A stretch of 28,792 bases of DNA from JBDTMC01 sp039934475 (GTDB lineage Bacteria; Acidobacteriota; Terriglobia; Bryobacterales; Bryobacteraceae): NCBI GenBank assembly GCA_039934475.1, contig JBDTMC010000037.1, positions 1 to 28,792 on the forward strand, read 5' to 3'. The position numbers and the translations under genes were made by a program. The notes beneath the pieces were generated by a model that was not told the origin of the DNA, did no database searches, and was given only the letters and a program-made list of their open reading frames with translations. Within the stretch, counting starts at the first letter, position 1. Every line of letters begins with the position of its first letter. Of the stretch, positions 6,238-14,184 are shown piece by piece.

Positions 6238-9200
6238 TTACCCCGGAAGAGTGAAGCGGAACGTGGAGCCTTTGCCGGGCGCGGAGTCCACCCAGATGCG
6301 GCCGCCATAACGCTCCACAATTCTTTGACAAATGGCCAGGCCGATGCCCGTGCCGGAATACTCATCGCCGGTATGCAGGCGCTTGAACAGGCCAAAGATC
6401 CGCTCCCTGTACTCTTCCTCGACGCCAATCCCGTTATCGCTAATGTCAAAGCACCAGGAAGCATTCTGCCGCTGGGCGCTGATATGGACAACGGGGGGCA
6501 CACCCGGCCGTCGGTATTTGACGGCATTGCCGATCAGGTTCTGGAACAGTTGCTGCAGATGTGTGTCATGAACCGGGAGCGCTGGCAAAGGGTCGCAACT
6601 AATCCTGGCCCCGCTCTCGGAAATCGTTCCCGCAAGATTGGCAAGCGCTGCCTTCATCGCCACGTTCGCGTCCGCGGATTCATCCGGCCTGTCTTGCGTG
6701 GCCACCTGAGTGTAAGTCAGAAGATCGCGAATCAGCATTTCCATGCGCGTGGCGCCGTTCCGCACGTAGTCAAGGAATTCCAGGCCCTGCCCCTCAAGTT
6801 GAGGCCGAAAGCGTTCACTCAGCAATTCACTATAGATCTTCACGCTCCGTAGCGGCTCCTGAAGGTCGTGGCTGGCGGAATACGCAAACTGCTCCAGGTC
6901 CTGGTTGGCGCGCTGCAACTGCTCCTGGATTTCTCTTTGCTCCGTAATATCCGTATTCGTGCCGAACCATCGCACAATTTCCCCTTTCTGGTCGCGCACG
7001 GGATTAACACGCGTCAGAAAGGGGCGGAAAGTGCCGTCCGCCCCTTTCAGAGGGAAAACCATGTTGAAGGGCTCTCCTGTTCGAATCGACTCAATCCACT
7101 TCTCCATGACGTTCGGCAGCCGCTGTGGATGATGGACCGATTGCCAACCCCACCCTTCCATTTCGGCCGGCGTCGTGCCTGTGTACTCGTACCAGCGGCT
7201 GTTGTACCAGAAGATCCAGCCATCGGCCCGTGCCATCCAGGCAAGCTGGTCGATGGTGTTCACCATGGACTGCAGTTGCTCTTCGGACTCCGCGATCTTC
7301 ACCCTCGCGAGCACCTGCGCCGAAATGTCTCGGAAATAGGCCACCACGCCGAAGCGTCCGTCGGGAAGAGGAATGCGATCGATGCGCCACTCGTAGTATT
7401 CCGTGATGTTGCGGTCCAGACGATCTTCGATCCACTCCGGCGCGGTGTATGACTCGCCCGTCTCCAGCGTATGCCGGAAACGCTGAATGACAGCGTCCGC
7501 ATCTTCTTTCGCCCAGAGGATATGCAACACGTCTGAGAAATCGCGTCCAATGAGATCGGGCAGGCCGCCGAACACTGGCCTGGCCGTCGGATTCACCTCC
7601 CGAATGCGAAAGTCCGCATCCACCAGATAGACGCCAATGGGAGCACGGTCCAACAGTGTTTCGTACTGCTGCGTTCGCTGCTGCAGGAGTAAATTCGTGC
7701 GTTCGATCTCCTTGTGCGATTCCCGCCGGAGCTGCTGATGCTTCAGTGTTGTCTGCACTCGCGCAAGGAGTTCCCGCGAGCTGAAGGGCTTCGTGAGGTA
7801 ATCGTCCGCGCCCGCCGCAATGCCAGCGGTTCGCGCCTCCTCTCCGGCTCTGGCGGAGAGCAGAATAACGGGTACTTCGCGCAACCCGGCATCGGCGCGC
7901 AACTCGCGTATCAGTTCAAACCCATCCAGACTCGGCATCATCACGTCAGACAGGATAAGGTCCGGCATGGCATCGCGCGCCGCGTCAAGCGCCGCACGGC
8001 CGTCGGCAACGGCAATTATGTCGTAGTAGTCCAACCCCAGGATGCGGCGAATGTGGTCGCGCATGTCCGCGTTGTCGTCCGCGATGAGGATGCGGAAGCG
8101 CCGTCCTTCAGCCAGTCCAGGGCCCGCGACTACTGGCGGAGACGGGCTGTGTCCGTGTGAAATCCACGGTAGTGCTCCGCCGGCAAAAGCGTCCGGCTGC
8201 GTGATCGTTGAAGCGATCATTCGTTCCGTCGCGCCGGTGCGGCCCTGGGGAAGATGTGCGTTGCCGAAGGGAATTTCAACGGTGAAGGCCGTCCCTTCAT
8301 TGACGCGGCTGCTCACGTCGATCCTTCCATCGTGAAGTTTTACGAGCTCCTGCACAAGCGCAAGACCGATGCCCGAACCCTCATACGTGCGCCCCCTGGT
8401 CGATTCGACGCGATGAAAACGCTCGAATATGCGCGGCAGTTCGGCCGCAGGTATGCCCACACCCGTATCCGCCACCGTCAGCACCGCTTCATTACCGCGC
8501 GCCCTCAACCTCACCGTCACCCGGCCGTGGAAAGTGAACTTGAACGCATTCGACAGAAGATTGAAGACGATCTTCTCCCACATTTCGCGGTCCACATACA
8601 CCAGTTGCGGTAGAGCCGGGCAATCCACCACCAGTTCCAGGCCCGCGGCGTTCAGCGCAGCGCGGAAGTTTGACGCGAGGTCGGCCGTCAATTCCGCGAG
8701 ATCAACCGGCGCATAAGCTGCCATTACGCGCCCCGCCTCAATGCGGGAAAAATCCAACAAAGAATTAACGAGTTTCAGCAGCCGCAGGCTATTGCGGTGC
8801 GCGGTCTCAATCTGCTCGCGGACGTCGGGCTGCAGGCCGCTCGCCTTGGCGAGCACGCTTTCCAGCGGTCCCAGCATGAGCGTGAGCGGCGTCCGGAACT
8901 CATGGCTGACGTTACTGAAGAAGGCGGTCTTGGCCCGGTCAATTTCAGCGAGTGCCTCTGCGCGCTTTTTCTCCTCTTCATACGCGTTTGCCTTCACAAG
9001 GCCGGTGGCAAGATGTCCGGAGATCGCTTGGAAAAAAGCTGTGTATCGTTCATCAAGTCGGTGCCGCGGGTTCACCCCTGCGACGATGAAGCCGGCGGTT
9101 CTGGTTTGGGTAGCATCGAAGATAGGAGTTATTTGCGCGGTTTTGATCGGCTCAGGCCAGGCTCCGCCCGTCACCTTTCCTAACCGTTCCGCCAAGTCAT

Positions 9201-9963
9201 CCACACGAATCGCGCGCCCGGTTCGCGCCACAGCACCAAGGGGCCATATCGCTGACTCGTCCTCCAAATCGATCTGCTCTGGACCCCACTGCTCGCCCGC
9301 TCGCGCCACCAATCTCGCCCGTCCTTCCGCATTAGCCAAATAGAGTAGGACGAAGGGCAGGTCGTGGGTATTTTGCGCGAGAGAGCGAGAGGCCCGGGCC
9401 AGCATCTCCGCGGCGTCTCTAGCCTCCAACGCCTGAGCAGCCAGGTCGCGAAGTGTGCGTTGACGCCTTTCTTCGATGACGCGCTCCGTTGTCTCGAATA
9501 CCGTGACCAGCACTCCACCGACTCCGCTCCCTTCACCGCGAATCGCGCTGTAGGAGAAAGTGAAGTAGCATTCCTCTAAATAACCGCTTCTATCGAGGCC
9601 CAGGTGTTGATCGATGAGGGTCGTGTTTGCCCCTTCATCCAGAACGCGGTTAAACATCGGGCCAATAAAATCCCAGATCTCCGCAAAGCATTCCGGGGTC
9701 CCTTGACCGAGTGCTGCGGGGTGTTTCTTGGACCCGAGTATCGGCCGGTAGGCGTCATTGTAGAACTGGGTGAATTCACGTCCCCAGGCGATGTACATGG
9801 GGTACCCGGAATCAAGGAGAATACCGAGCGCTGTGCGCAAGCTCTGGGGCCACGTGGAAGCCGCTCCCACAGGAGTTTTCGACCAGTCGAAGGACCTCAT
9901 GAGCGCGCCCATTTCTCCGCCTGCGGAAAGGAAAGGGCACGACTCCTCGATGTGCATGGTCAT
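6238..9963 (-). CDS. Hybrid histidine kinase with two kinase modules and internal receiver
   Basis: A 1241-residue signalling protein with no transmembrane segment seen, so probably cytoplasmic. Order: PAS-like sensor (~20-165), GAF-like sensor (~175-325), first phosphoacceptor helix with SHEFRTPL (His354), first ATPase domain (Asn472; DTGVGI near 499-504; GSGIGL near 529-534), receiver (Asp673 in SDVMMP, Lys725), two PAS domains (~755-890 and ~893-1010), second phosphoacceptor helix with SHDLQEPLR (His1032, the phytochrome-kinase style), and second ATPase domain (Asn1146; DNGIG near 1176-1180; GTGIGL near 1204-1209). Both kinases look intact. No separate response regulator gene adjoins it, so the final phosphate acceptor is unknown. 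Start is ATG 9963, with a second ATG two codons later; ribosome-site evidence is weak. Confidence 0.92.
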   Translation of the reverse strand: MTMHIEESCPFLSAGGEMGALMRSFDWSKTPVGAASTWPQSLRTALGILLDSGYPMYIAWGREFTQFYNDAYRPILGSKKHPAALGQGTPECFAEIWDFIGPMFNRVLDEGANTTLIDQHLGLDRSGYLEECYFTFSYSAIRGEGSGVGGVLVTVFETTERVIEERRQRTLRDLAAQALEARDAAEMLARASRSLAQNTHDLPFVLLYLANAEGRARLVARAGEQWGPEQIDLEDESAIWPLGAVARTGRAIRVDDLAERLGKVTGGAWPEPIKTAQITPIFDATQTRTAGFIVAGVNPRHRLDERYTAFFQAISGHLATGLVKANAYEEEKKRAEALAEIDRAKTAFFSNVSHEFRTPLTLMLGPLESVLAKASGLQPDVREQIETAHRNSLRLLKLVNSLLDFSRIEAGRVMAAYAPVDLAELTADLASNFRAALNAAGLELVVDCPALPQLVYVDREMWEKIVFNLLSNAFKFTFHGRVTVRLRARGNEAVLTVADTGVGIPAAELPRIFERFHRVESTRGRTYEGSGIGLALVQELVKLHDGRIDVSSRVNEGTAFTVEIPFGNAHLPQGRTGATERMIASTITQPDAFAGGALPWISHGHSPSPPVVAGPGLAEGRRFRILIADDNADMRDHIRRILGLDYYDIIAVADGRAALDAARDAMPDLILSDVMMPSLDGFELIRELRADAGLREVPVILLSARAGEEARTAGIAAGADDYLTKPFSSRELLARVQTTLKHQQLRRESHKEIERTNLLLQQRTQQYETLLDRAPIGVYLVDADFRIREVNPTARPVFGGLPDLIGRDFSDVLHILWAKEDADAVIQRFRHTLETGESYTAPEWIEDRLDRNITEYYEWRIDRIPLPDGRFGVVAYFRDISAQVLARVKIAESEEQLQSMVNTIDQLAWMARADGWIFWYNSRWYEYTGTTPAEMEGWGWQSVHHPQRLPNVMEKWIESIRTGEPFNMVFPLKGADGTFRPFLTRVNPVRDQKGEIVRWFGTNTDITEQREIQEQLQRANQDLEQFAYSASHDLQEPLRSVKIYSELLSERFRPQLEGQGLEFLDYVRNGATRMEMLIRDLLTYTQVATQDRPDESADANVAMKAALANLAGTISESGARISCDPLPALPVHDTHLQQLFQNLIGNAVKYRRPGVPPVVHISAQRQNASWCFDISDNGIGVEEEYRERIFGLFKRLHTGDEYSGTGIGLAICQRIVERYGGRIWVDSAPGKGSTFRFTLPG

Positions 9964-9988
9964 TCTGTTTTCACTGCACTGCTCACGA

Positions 9989-10018
9989 TATAAAGCTAGA
10001 CCCGCATGAGTGCCTCAA
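9989..10018 (-). promoter_or_regulatory. Candidate promoter for the hybrid kinase gene
   Basis: Read on the - strand, TTGAGG (10018-10013) and TTTATA (9994-9989) are separated by 18 bases. This places a start of transcription near 9982, about 18 bases before the ATG. The match is partial. Confidence 0.35.
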
Positions 10019-10325
10019 TGAGCCAGCACTTCAACCGGGAGAGCACTCTCCATTCTACGTGGGTTCGCCGTGAGTTCGGCTCAACTGCCCAAACTCCCCT
10101 CGAGACCACACCCTGGTCCCAATAAAAGTATCCGACAGCATTATCGGGGCAAGATTGGTGACTGATTCACACGAACCTTGGCCCTCAAACACGCGGCGGT
10201 TCCTGATCAGAGGGTCCGGGGCACTATGTGTCAATGGAGAAGCCACTGACAGCCTTATTGTGGAGGACGGGGATTCCTGCTCGGGCCAAAGGGAGAAAGG
10301 CTTCTAGAGGGGAACACAGGTCATC

Positions 10326-10367
10326 GGGGTTAATCGGCGTCATGTCCGATTTGTGCCAATCAACCCC
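10326..10367. repeat. Long imperfect inverted repeat
   Basis: GGGGTTAATCGG (10326-10337) pairs with CCAATCAACCCC (10356-10367) at 10 of 12 positions, around an 18-base loop. Its right arm shares CCCC (10364-10367) with the next hairpin, so the two structures exclude each other. Confidence 0.45.
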
Positions 10368-10390
10368 GCCTCCACCTGCCGGAGGCGGGG
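10364..10390. repeat. Perfect 10-bp GC-rich hairpin
   Basis: CCCCGCCTCC and GGAGGCGGGG form a perfect 10-bp stem around the 7-base loop ACCTGCC. It lies about 50 bases past the stop of the PNPOx-family gene on the - strand. No T-run follows on either strand, so a factor-independent terminator is not shown. It may be a REP-like element or a 3'-end stabiliser. Confidence 0.6.
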
Positions 10391-10395
10391 CTGAC

Positions 10396-10423
10396 TCCTG
10401 ACTGCGAAATCCGTCAGGATTTC
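10396..10423. repeat. Nested competing small hairpins
   Basis: GAAATCC (10406-10412) pairs perfectly with GGATTTC (10417-10423) around GTCA. Alternatively TCCTGAC (10396-10402) pairs with GTCAGGA (10413-10419). The two share bases, so only one can form at a time. They sit 19 bases beyond the PNPOx-family stop codon (- strand). Confidence 0.45.
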
Positions 10424-10441
10424 AAAGGCTCCGCCCTTGCC

Positions 10442-10933
10442 TTACAGTCTGGTCTTCGCGTGATGGTCCGGGTCGTCCCGAAGCTCAGGAGTCGTGCCCT
10501 TCACATACGCTTTGACAGCCTCGAACATGTACTGCAACTTGTTCGTGCCGGCCGTATCCCAATACTCCGCGCTCACGGGATTCACACCGATCAATAGCAA
10601 TTGCGGATCGTCCGGGCCTCCCGGGAACCACACTTTGTATGGCTCCGAAAATAGTTCCCGAATTTTTGACGCATCGTGAACTTTACGGGCGTTGCCCCGG
10701 AGCGACAAATAGTAACTCCCGTCCTCCTGCAATACCAGCAGGACAGCTGGATTCGTGTCGAGTTCGTCAGCAAGCCGACCCGATTTGTTGGTGAAGAACC
10801 ACAAATCACCGTTGTCTTCAACCTTCGCCACCTGCATGGGTCGGGATTCCCACTCCCCGCCAGGCTTGCCTGATACGAACATAGCCGTCCTGAACTTCTT
10901 CAAAATCTCGTGAACTTTTTCCTTGGGATCCAT
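10442..10933 (-). CDS. PNPOx-fold general stress protein (pyridoxamine 5'-phosphate oxidase family)
   Basis: A 163-residue split-barrel flavin-binding protein of the general stress protein 26 group. Visible landmarks are RTAMFVSGK (~15-23), SRPMQVAKV (~30-38), DLWFFTNK (~43-50) and the later SLRGNARKV followed by a WFPGG loop (~102-106). These strands form the FMN or F420 binding barrel. The substrate is unknown, and a role in pyridoxal phosphate synthesis is unlikely because proteins of this group lack the biosynthetic enzyme's full set of residues. GAGG sits a few bases before ATG 10933 on the - strand, supporting the start. It lies 53 bases downstream of the SDR gene and could be read through from it. 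Confidence 0.88.
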   Translation of the reverse strand: MDPKEKVHEILKKFRTAMFVSGKPGGEWESRPMQVAKVEDNGDLWFFTNKSGRLADELDTNPAVLLVLQEDGSYYLSLRGNARKVHDASKIRELFSEPYKVWFPGGPDDPQLLLIGVNPVSAEYWDTAGTNKLQYMFEAVKAYVKGTTPELRDDPDHHAKTRL

Positions 10934-10986
10934 TTCTTACCTCATTTGTAACTCAGCACGAAGGGGTCCAAACTACCTGCGCTCCT

Positions 10987-12012
10987 TCAACTCACCGGAC
11001 GTTCGTTGAGTTGTTCTCCTGCGACCCTACCCAATGACGTCAGGGCCCGGAACAGCGGCCCCGCTGAGTCTTCAATCGTCGCTCCGTTTACAATTTCCGA
11101 GGACTGACCCTTGCCTGGAAGAACTCGGTTCACCAGACTCAAAATTTCAGAGACAATCCCGGGAAACGCTCCATGCGTCCGAGACAGCAGCGAGGCCTGC
11201 CAGGAAAGAATCTTTTCGGCTTTTCCATTCTGTACGGCCCTCACGATTTGGCGCGCAGCTCTCGACACGTCCATCGAGACAAGGGGTAGAGTGGCGCCCA
11301 ACATAAACCACAGCGCCTCCTTTTTGTGCTGTCCTTTAAACTGCGCTTGGCGGTGTGAACCTGTTCGCATTAGGCCAGGAGCAATGGTCGAGACGCTTAC
11401 GCCATACTGAGAAACCTCCGAGCGAAGCCCCTCTGAGAAAGCCACAGCCGCATGCTTCGCACACGAATAGGGAAGCAAGGGCGGCACACTCACTTTTCCG
11501 GCGACGGACGTGATCGTCGCAATTCTACCCGCACCTCGTTCGATCATCTCCGGTAGAACAGCCAGGCTACAATGGACGACACCCCAGAACATAACGTTCA
11601 TGGCATCCTCGAAATCGGCCTTGGACATATTCTCCAACGGACCCACCGAAATAACACCTGCGTTATTGACTAAGGTGTCAATCCTTCCAAAGCGATTTCG
11701 TACCTGGTGAATCATGGCGGCAACTTGGCCCTCATCCGCAACATCGCAGACAACGGTCATGACGCGAGCGCCTTTGCTCTCCAGAACCTCGCCTGCACGC
11801 TCCAACTCGGCGGAATCCCTGGCGCAGATCGCGATGGAGCAATCCAAAAGCGCGAACTCCTCGGCCAGTCGCAAGCCCAAGCCTCTCGATCCTCCGGTGA
11901 TCAACACCACATCTCCACGCATCGTCCTGGCCGGCCGCCGCGCAGACTTGAAAGCGAGTGCCAGCGCCACTCCTGAAGCGGCGAGTAGTCCATACCTGGT
12001 CTTGGAGTTCAT
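10987..12012 (-). CDS. Short-chain dehydrogenase/reductase with N-terminal membrane anchor
   Basis: A 341-residue classical SDR oxidoreductase. Residues ~6-20 are hydrophobic ([14 protein letters not shown]), likely a membrane anchor. The Rossmann fold follows, with TGGSRGLG for the cofactor (~40-47), CARD after the second strand, NNAG (~117-120), a catalytic Ser in TITSVAG and Tyr/Lys in YSCAKH. The Arg residues around the second strand suggest NADP, but this is not certain. The start used is ATG 12012, which overlaps the stop of the alcohol dehydrogenase gene by four bases (ATGA). An ATG at 12036 would add eight residues and is less likely. The substrate is unknown. Coupling implies shared expression with the alcohol dehydrogenase. 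Confidence 0.9.
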   Translation of the reverse strand: MNSKTRYGLLAASGVALALAFKSARRPARTMRGDVVLITGGSRGLGLRLAEEFALLDCSIAICARDSAELERAGEVLESKGARVMTVVCDVADEGQVAAMIHQVRNRFGRIDTLVNNAGVISVGPLENMSKADFEDAMNVMFWGVVHCSLAVLPEMIERGAGRIATITSVAGKVSVPPLLPYSCAKHAAVAFSEGLRSEVSQYGVSVSTIAPGLMRTGSHRQAQFKGQHKKEALWFMLGATLPLVSMDVSRAARQIVRAVQNGKAEKILSWQASLLSRTHGAFPGIVSEILSLVNRVLPGKGQSSEIVNGATIEDSAGPLFRALTSLGRVAGEQLNERPVS

Positions 12013-13175
12013 GGTTTCAGCACCACCTTGATGCAACCGTCTTTCTTTTCGTGAAACAACTCATAGGCCTCCGCCGCCTTTTCTAAAGGGAAATGATGCG
12101 TGATCACGAAACTGGGATCGATCTTTCCATCTATGATCAGTTCCAGCAGCCGGGGCACGTAGCGATGTACGTTGGTCTGCCCCATCTTGAGCGTCAGCCC
12201 TTTGGCGAACGCCGCGCCCAAAGGAAACTTATCCAGGAACCCGCCATAAACGCCGGGAATGGAGACCGTCCCCCCTTTAGCGCATGCGAAGATTGCGGCG
12301 CGCAAAGCGTGTGAGCGATCCGTTTCCAGAAAAACGGCGGTCTTAATGCGATCGTATAGCGCATCGAGCGTCGCTCCGTGCGCTTCCATTCCCACAGCAT
12401 CGATGCAATGATCCGGACCGTGGCCATTCGTCATATCACGAAGCTTGTCCTGTACATCGGAATCTTCATCCACCAGCACTTCGGCGCCGGCAGCCTTCGC
12501 CAGTTCCAGCCGTTCCCGCACGGAATCCAGCGCGATCACCCGTCCGGCACCGAGTAGAAATGAACTACGTATGGCGAATTGACCCACCGGCCCGCAACCC
12601 CAAACCGCCACTGTTTGCCCTGGTTCGATGCCGCAGTTGTCTGCGGCCATAAAGCCGGTGGGAAAAATATCGGTGAGAAAAAGAACTTGGTCGTCCTTCA
12701 ATGGTTCGGGAATTTTAAAAGCTCCGAAATCTGCGCAAGGGACTCGCACAAATTCCGCCTGACCACCGGGATACCCGCCGTACATATGCGAATACCCGAA
12801 CAAAGCTGCCGCAGGTTGACCGTATAACTTGGTCATGGTCTCTCTGCCATCGTGATTGGTGGTGTCACAAAGGGCAGTTTCCATTCGCTCGCAAAACCCA
12901 CAGGTGCCGCAGGCGATTTGAAAGGGAATGATCACCCGGTCGCCCTTCGACAACCTGCTCTCGGAGCCAGCCTCCTCCACCACGCCCATGAACTCGTGCC
13001 CAAGAACATCTCCCTTCTCCATGGTCGGGATGTACCCGTCGTAGATATGCAGATCCGATCCGCAAATCGCGGTGGAAGTCACACGCAGAATAACGTCGCG
13101 CGGCTCGAGGATCTTCGGGTCCGCCACTTTGTCAACGCGTATGTCGTGCTTGCCATGCCAGCAGGTCGCTTTCAT
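12009..13175 (-). CDS. Zinc-dependent alcohol dehydrogenase (formaldehyde dehydrogenase-like MDR)
   Basis: A 388-residue medium-chain dehydrogenase. Catalytic zinc ligands are Cys38 (AICGSD) and His60/Glu61 (GHEF). The structural zinc loop has Cys89, Cys92, Cys95 and Cys103. The Rossmann motif [10 protein letters not shown] and ALDSVRERL follow at about 200-230. Overall pattern and length match the glutathione-independent formaldehyde dehydrogenase/threonine dehydrogenase-like group; the substrate cannot be fixed from sequence. ATG 13175 is preferred because it begins at the family N-terminus (MKATCWHG); a TTG at 13193 would only add six residues. It is the first gene of a two-gene unit with the SDR and is separated from the nei-like gene by a terminator candidate. 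Confidence 0.92.
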   Translation of the reverse strand: MKATCWHGKHDIRVDKVADPKILEPRDVILRVTSTAICGSDLHIYDGYIPTMEKGDVLGHEFMGVVEEAGSESRLSKGDRVIIPFQIACGTCGFCERMETALCDTTNHDGRETMTKLYGQPAAALFGYSHMYGGYPGGQAEFVRVPCADFGAFKIPEPLKDDQVLFLTDIFPTGFMAADNCGIEPGQTVAVWGCGPVGQFAIRSSFLLGAGRVIALDSVRERLELAKAAGAEVLVDEDSDVQDKLRDMTNGHGPDHCIDAVGMEAHGATLDALYDRIKTAVFLETDRSHALRAAIFACAKGGTVSIPGVYGGFLDKFPLGAAFAKGLTLKMGQTNVHRYVPRLLELIIDGKIDPSFVITHHFPLEKAAEAYELFHEKKDGCIKVVLKP

Positions 13176-13245
13176 AAGGGACTTACTGTGCAATTACAAT
13201 GCCAAGCGGCGCCTAGGCTAACTGCCAAGGGCGAAATGGCCGACT

Positions 13246-13280
13246 GGAAAAATGGGGGCTGGCATGATTTTCCGACCCCC
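13246..13280 (-). terminator. Candidate intrinsic terminator after the nei-like gene
   Basis: On the - strand GGGGG (13280-13276) can pair with CCCCC (13258-13254). An A and then five T (13252-13248) follow. It starts 14 bases after the glycosylase stop codon. The loop is long (17 bases), so the stem is only moderately stable. Confidence 0.4.
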
Positions 13281-13293
13281 GCACGCTACTAAC

Positions 13294-14178
13294 TTAGAAG
13301 AAGCTCGTTGGAGGAAATTCGTGCCTGTCCCCGATTTTTCCCGCCGCAGCCACCTTCTGGCAATTCGGGCACCAAAAGGTAATTCTGGCCCCTTCCCCCT
13401 GTTTTCGCGAAACAATCGGAGCCGCACAGCGTCGGCAAGGTTCGCCCCGCCTCTTGTACACCCACAACCGCTCCGAGGGATCGCCGCGCCCGGTGGTCCG
13501 CCTCATGCCGGTGTAGGTAACAATCTGATCGCCCGCCCCATCGGTAATGTTCGCCATCAGGAATTTGCGCGCATTCGCCATGAGTGCTTCCAGTTCCGCA
13601 TCCGAAAGGGATTGCACCGTGCGGAATGGATTCACAGCGCTGGCAAAGCAGACCTCCGATTTGAACACGTTGCCCAATCCTGCCAGAAGGTGTTGCCGCA
13701 ATAGCGCCTCGCCGACTTCCAAATCGGGCCGCGATCTGATCTGCGAGATTGCCACGGCGGCATCAAACTCCGGCGCCAGCACATCCCTCCCCACGTTCAA
13801 CACGCTGCGATGCCGCGCCAGTGTGGCGCCAGTATGAAACTCGGCGATCGGGACTTGAAAGGCAACCGCCGTGAAAGCCTCGGTATAAATGGCCACACGC
13901 ATTTGAACACGAGGCCGTTGCCAGCCTTCCGCAGGTCGATAGATGTGCCAGCTGCCGCTCATCAACATATGCGTCAGCAGAATCAAGTCATCGCTGAAAT
14001 AGATGCGCAGCCATTTGCCGTTGGAGTCTACCTTCTCCACCGTTCGGCCCTTGATCGGTTCATCCTCATCAATGCGGGCAAGCTGCGGGAGTTGTGTCTC
14101 AAACCGAATCACCGCATGGCCGGCCAGCGCGCGATTCAGCGTACGTGCGGCCCGGAAGATAGTGTCGCCTTCAGGCAT
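13294..14178 (-). CDS. Fpg/Nei-family DNA glycosylase (endonuclease VIII-like)
   Basis: A 294-residue base-excision repair enzyme that removes oxidised bases and nicks the abasic site. The N-terminus reads MPEGDTIFRAA, giving the catalytic Pro2 and Glu3 exposed after Met removal; the GDTI form matches Nei (Nei2) proteins better than Fpg. A beta-sandwich with the conserved Lys region SNGKWL (~52-57) follows, then the H2TH region around GLGNVFKSEVCF (~167-178), then a zinc finger with Cys pairs at CRRC and CPNC (~245-272). It starts six bases after the lhr stop. Its ribosome site would lie in the GAGGAG run at the end of lhr. An lhr-nei pairing is also known in mycobacteria, which supports a joint repair role. 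Confidence 0.92.
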   Translation of the reverse strand: MPEGDTIFRAARTLNRALAGHAVIRFETQLPQLARIDEDEPIKGRTVEKVDSNGKWLRIYFSDDLILLTHMLMSGSWHIYRPAEGWQRPRVQMRVAIYTEAFTAVAFQVPIAEFHTGATLARHRSVLNVGRDVLAPEFDAAVAISQIRSRPDLEVGEALLRQHLLAGLGNVFKSEVCFASAVNPFRTVQSLSDAELEALMANARKFLMANITDGAGDQIVTYTGMRRTTGRGDPSERLWVYKRRGEPCRRCAAPIVSRKQGEGARITFWCPNCQKVAAAGKIGDRHEFPPTSFF

Positions 14179-14184
14179 CCGTTT

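Larger units (their letters stand above)
9964..10441. other. 478-base intergenic stretch rich in inverted repeats
   Basis: No credible gene is present; the only open frame of note (63 codons, - strand, 10055-10246) has no recognisable features. The left end holds the kinase promoter candidate. The right end (10326-10423) holds several strong inverted repeats, listed separately. The middle (about 10120-10320) shows nothing I can interpret. Confidence 0.5.

Noticed and set aside
10055..10246. 63-codon open frame in the 478-base intergenic region
   Set aside because: No ribosome site, no domain, and no support from neighbours.
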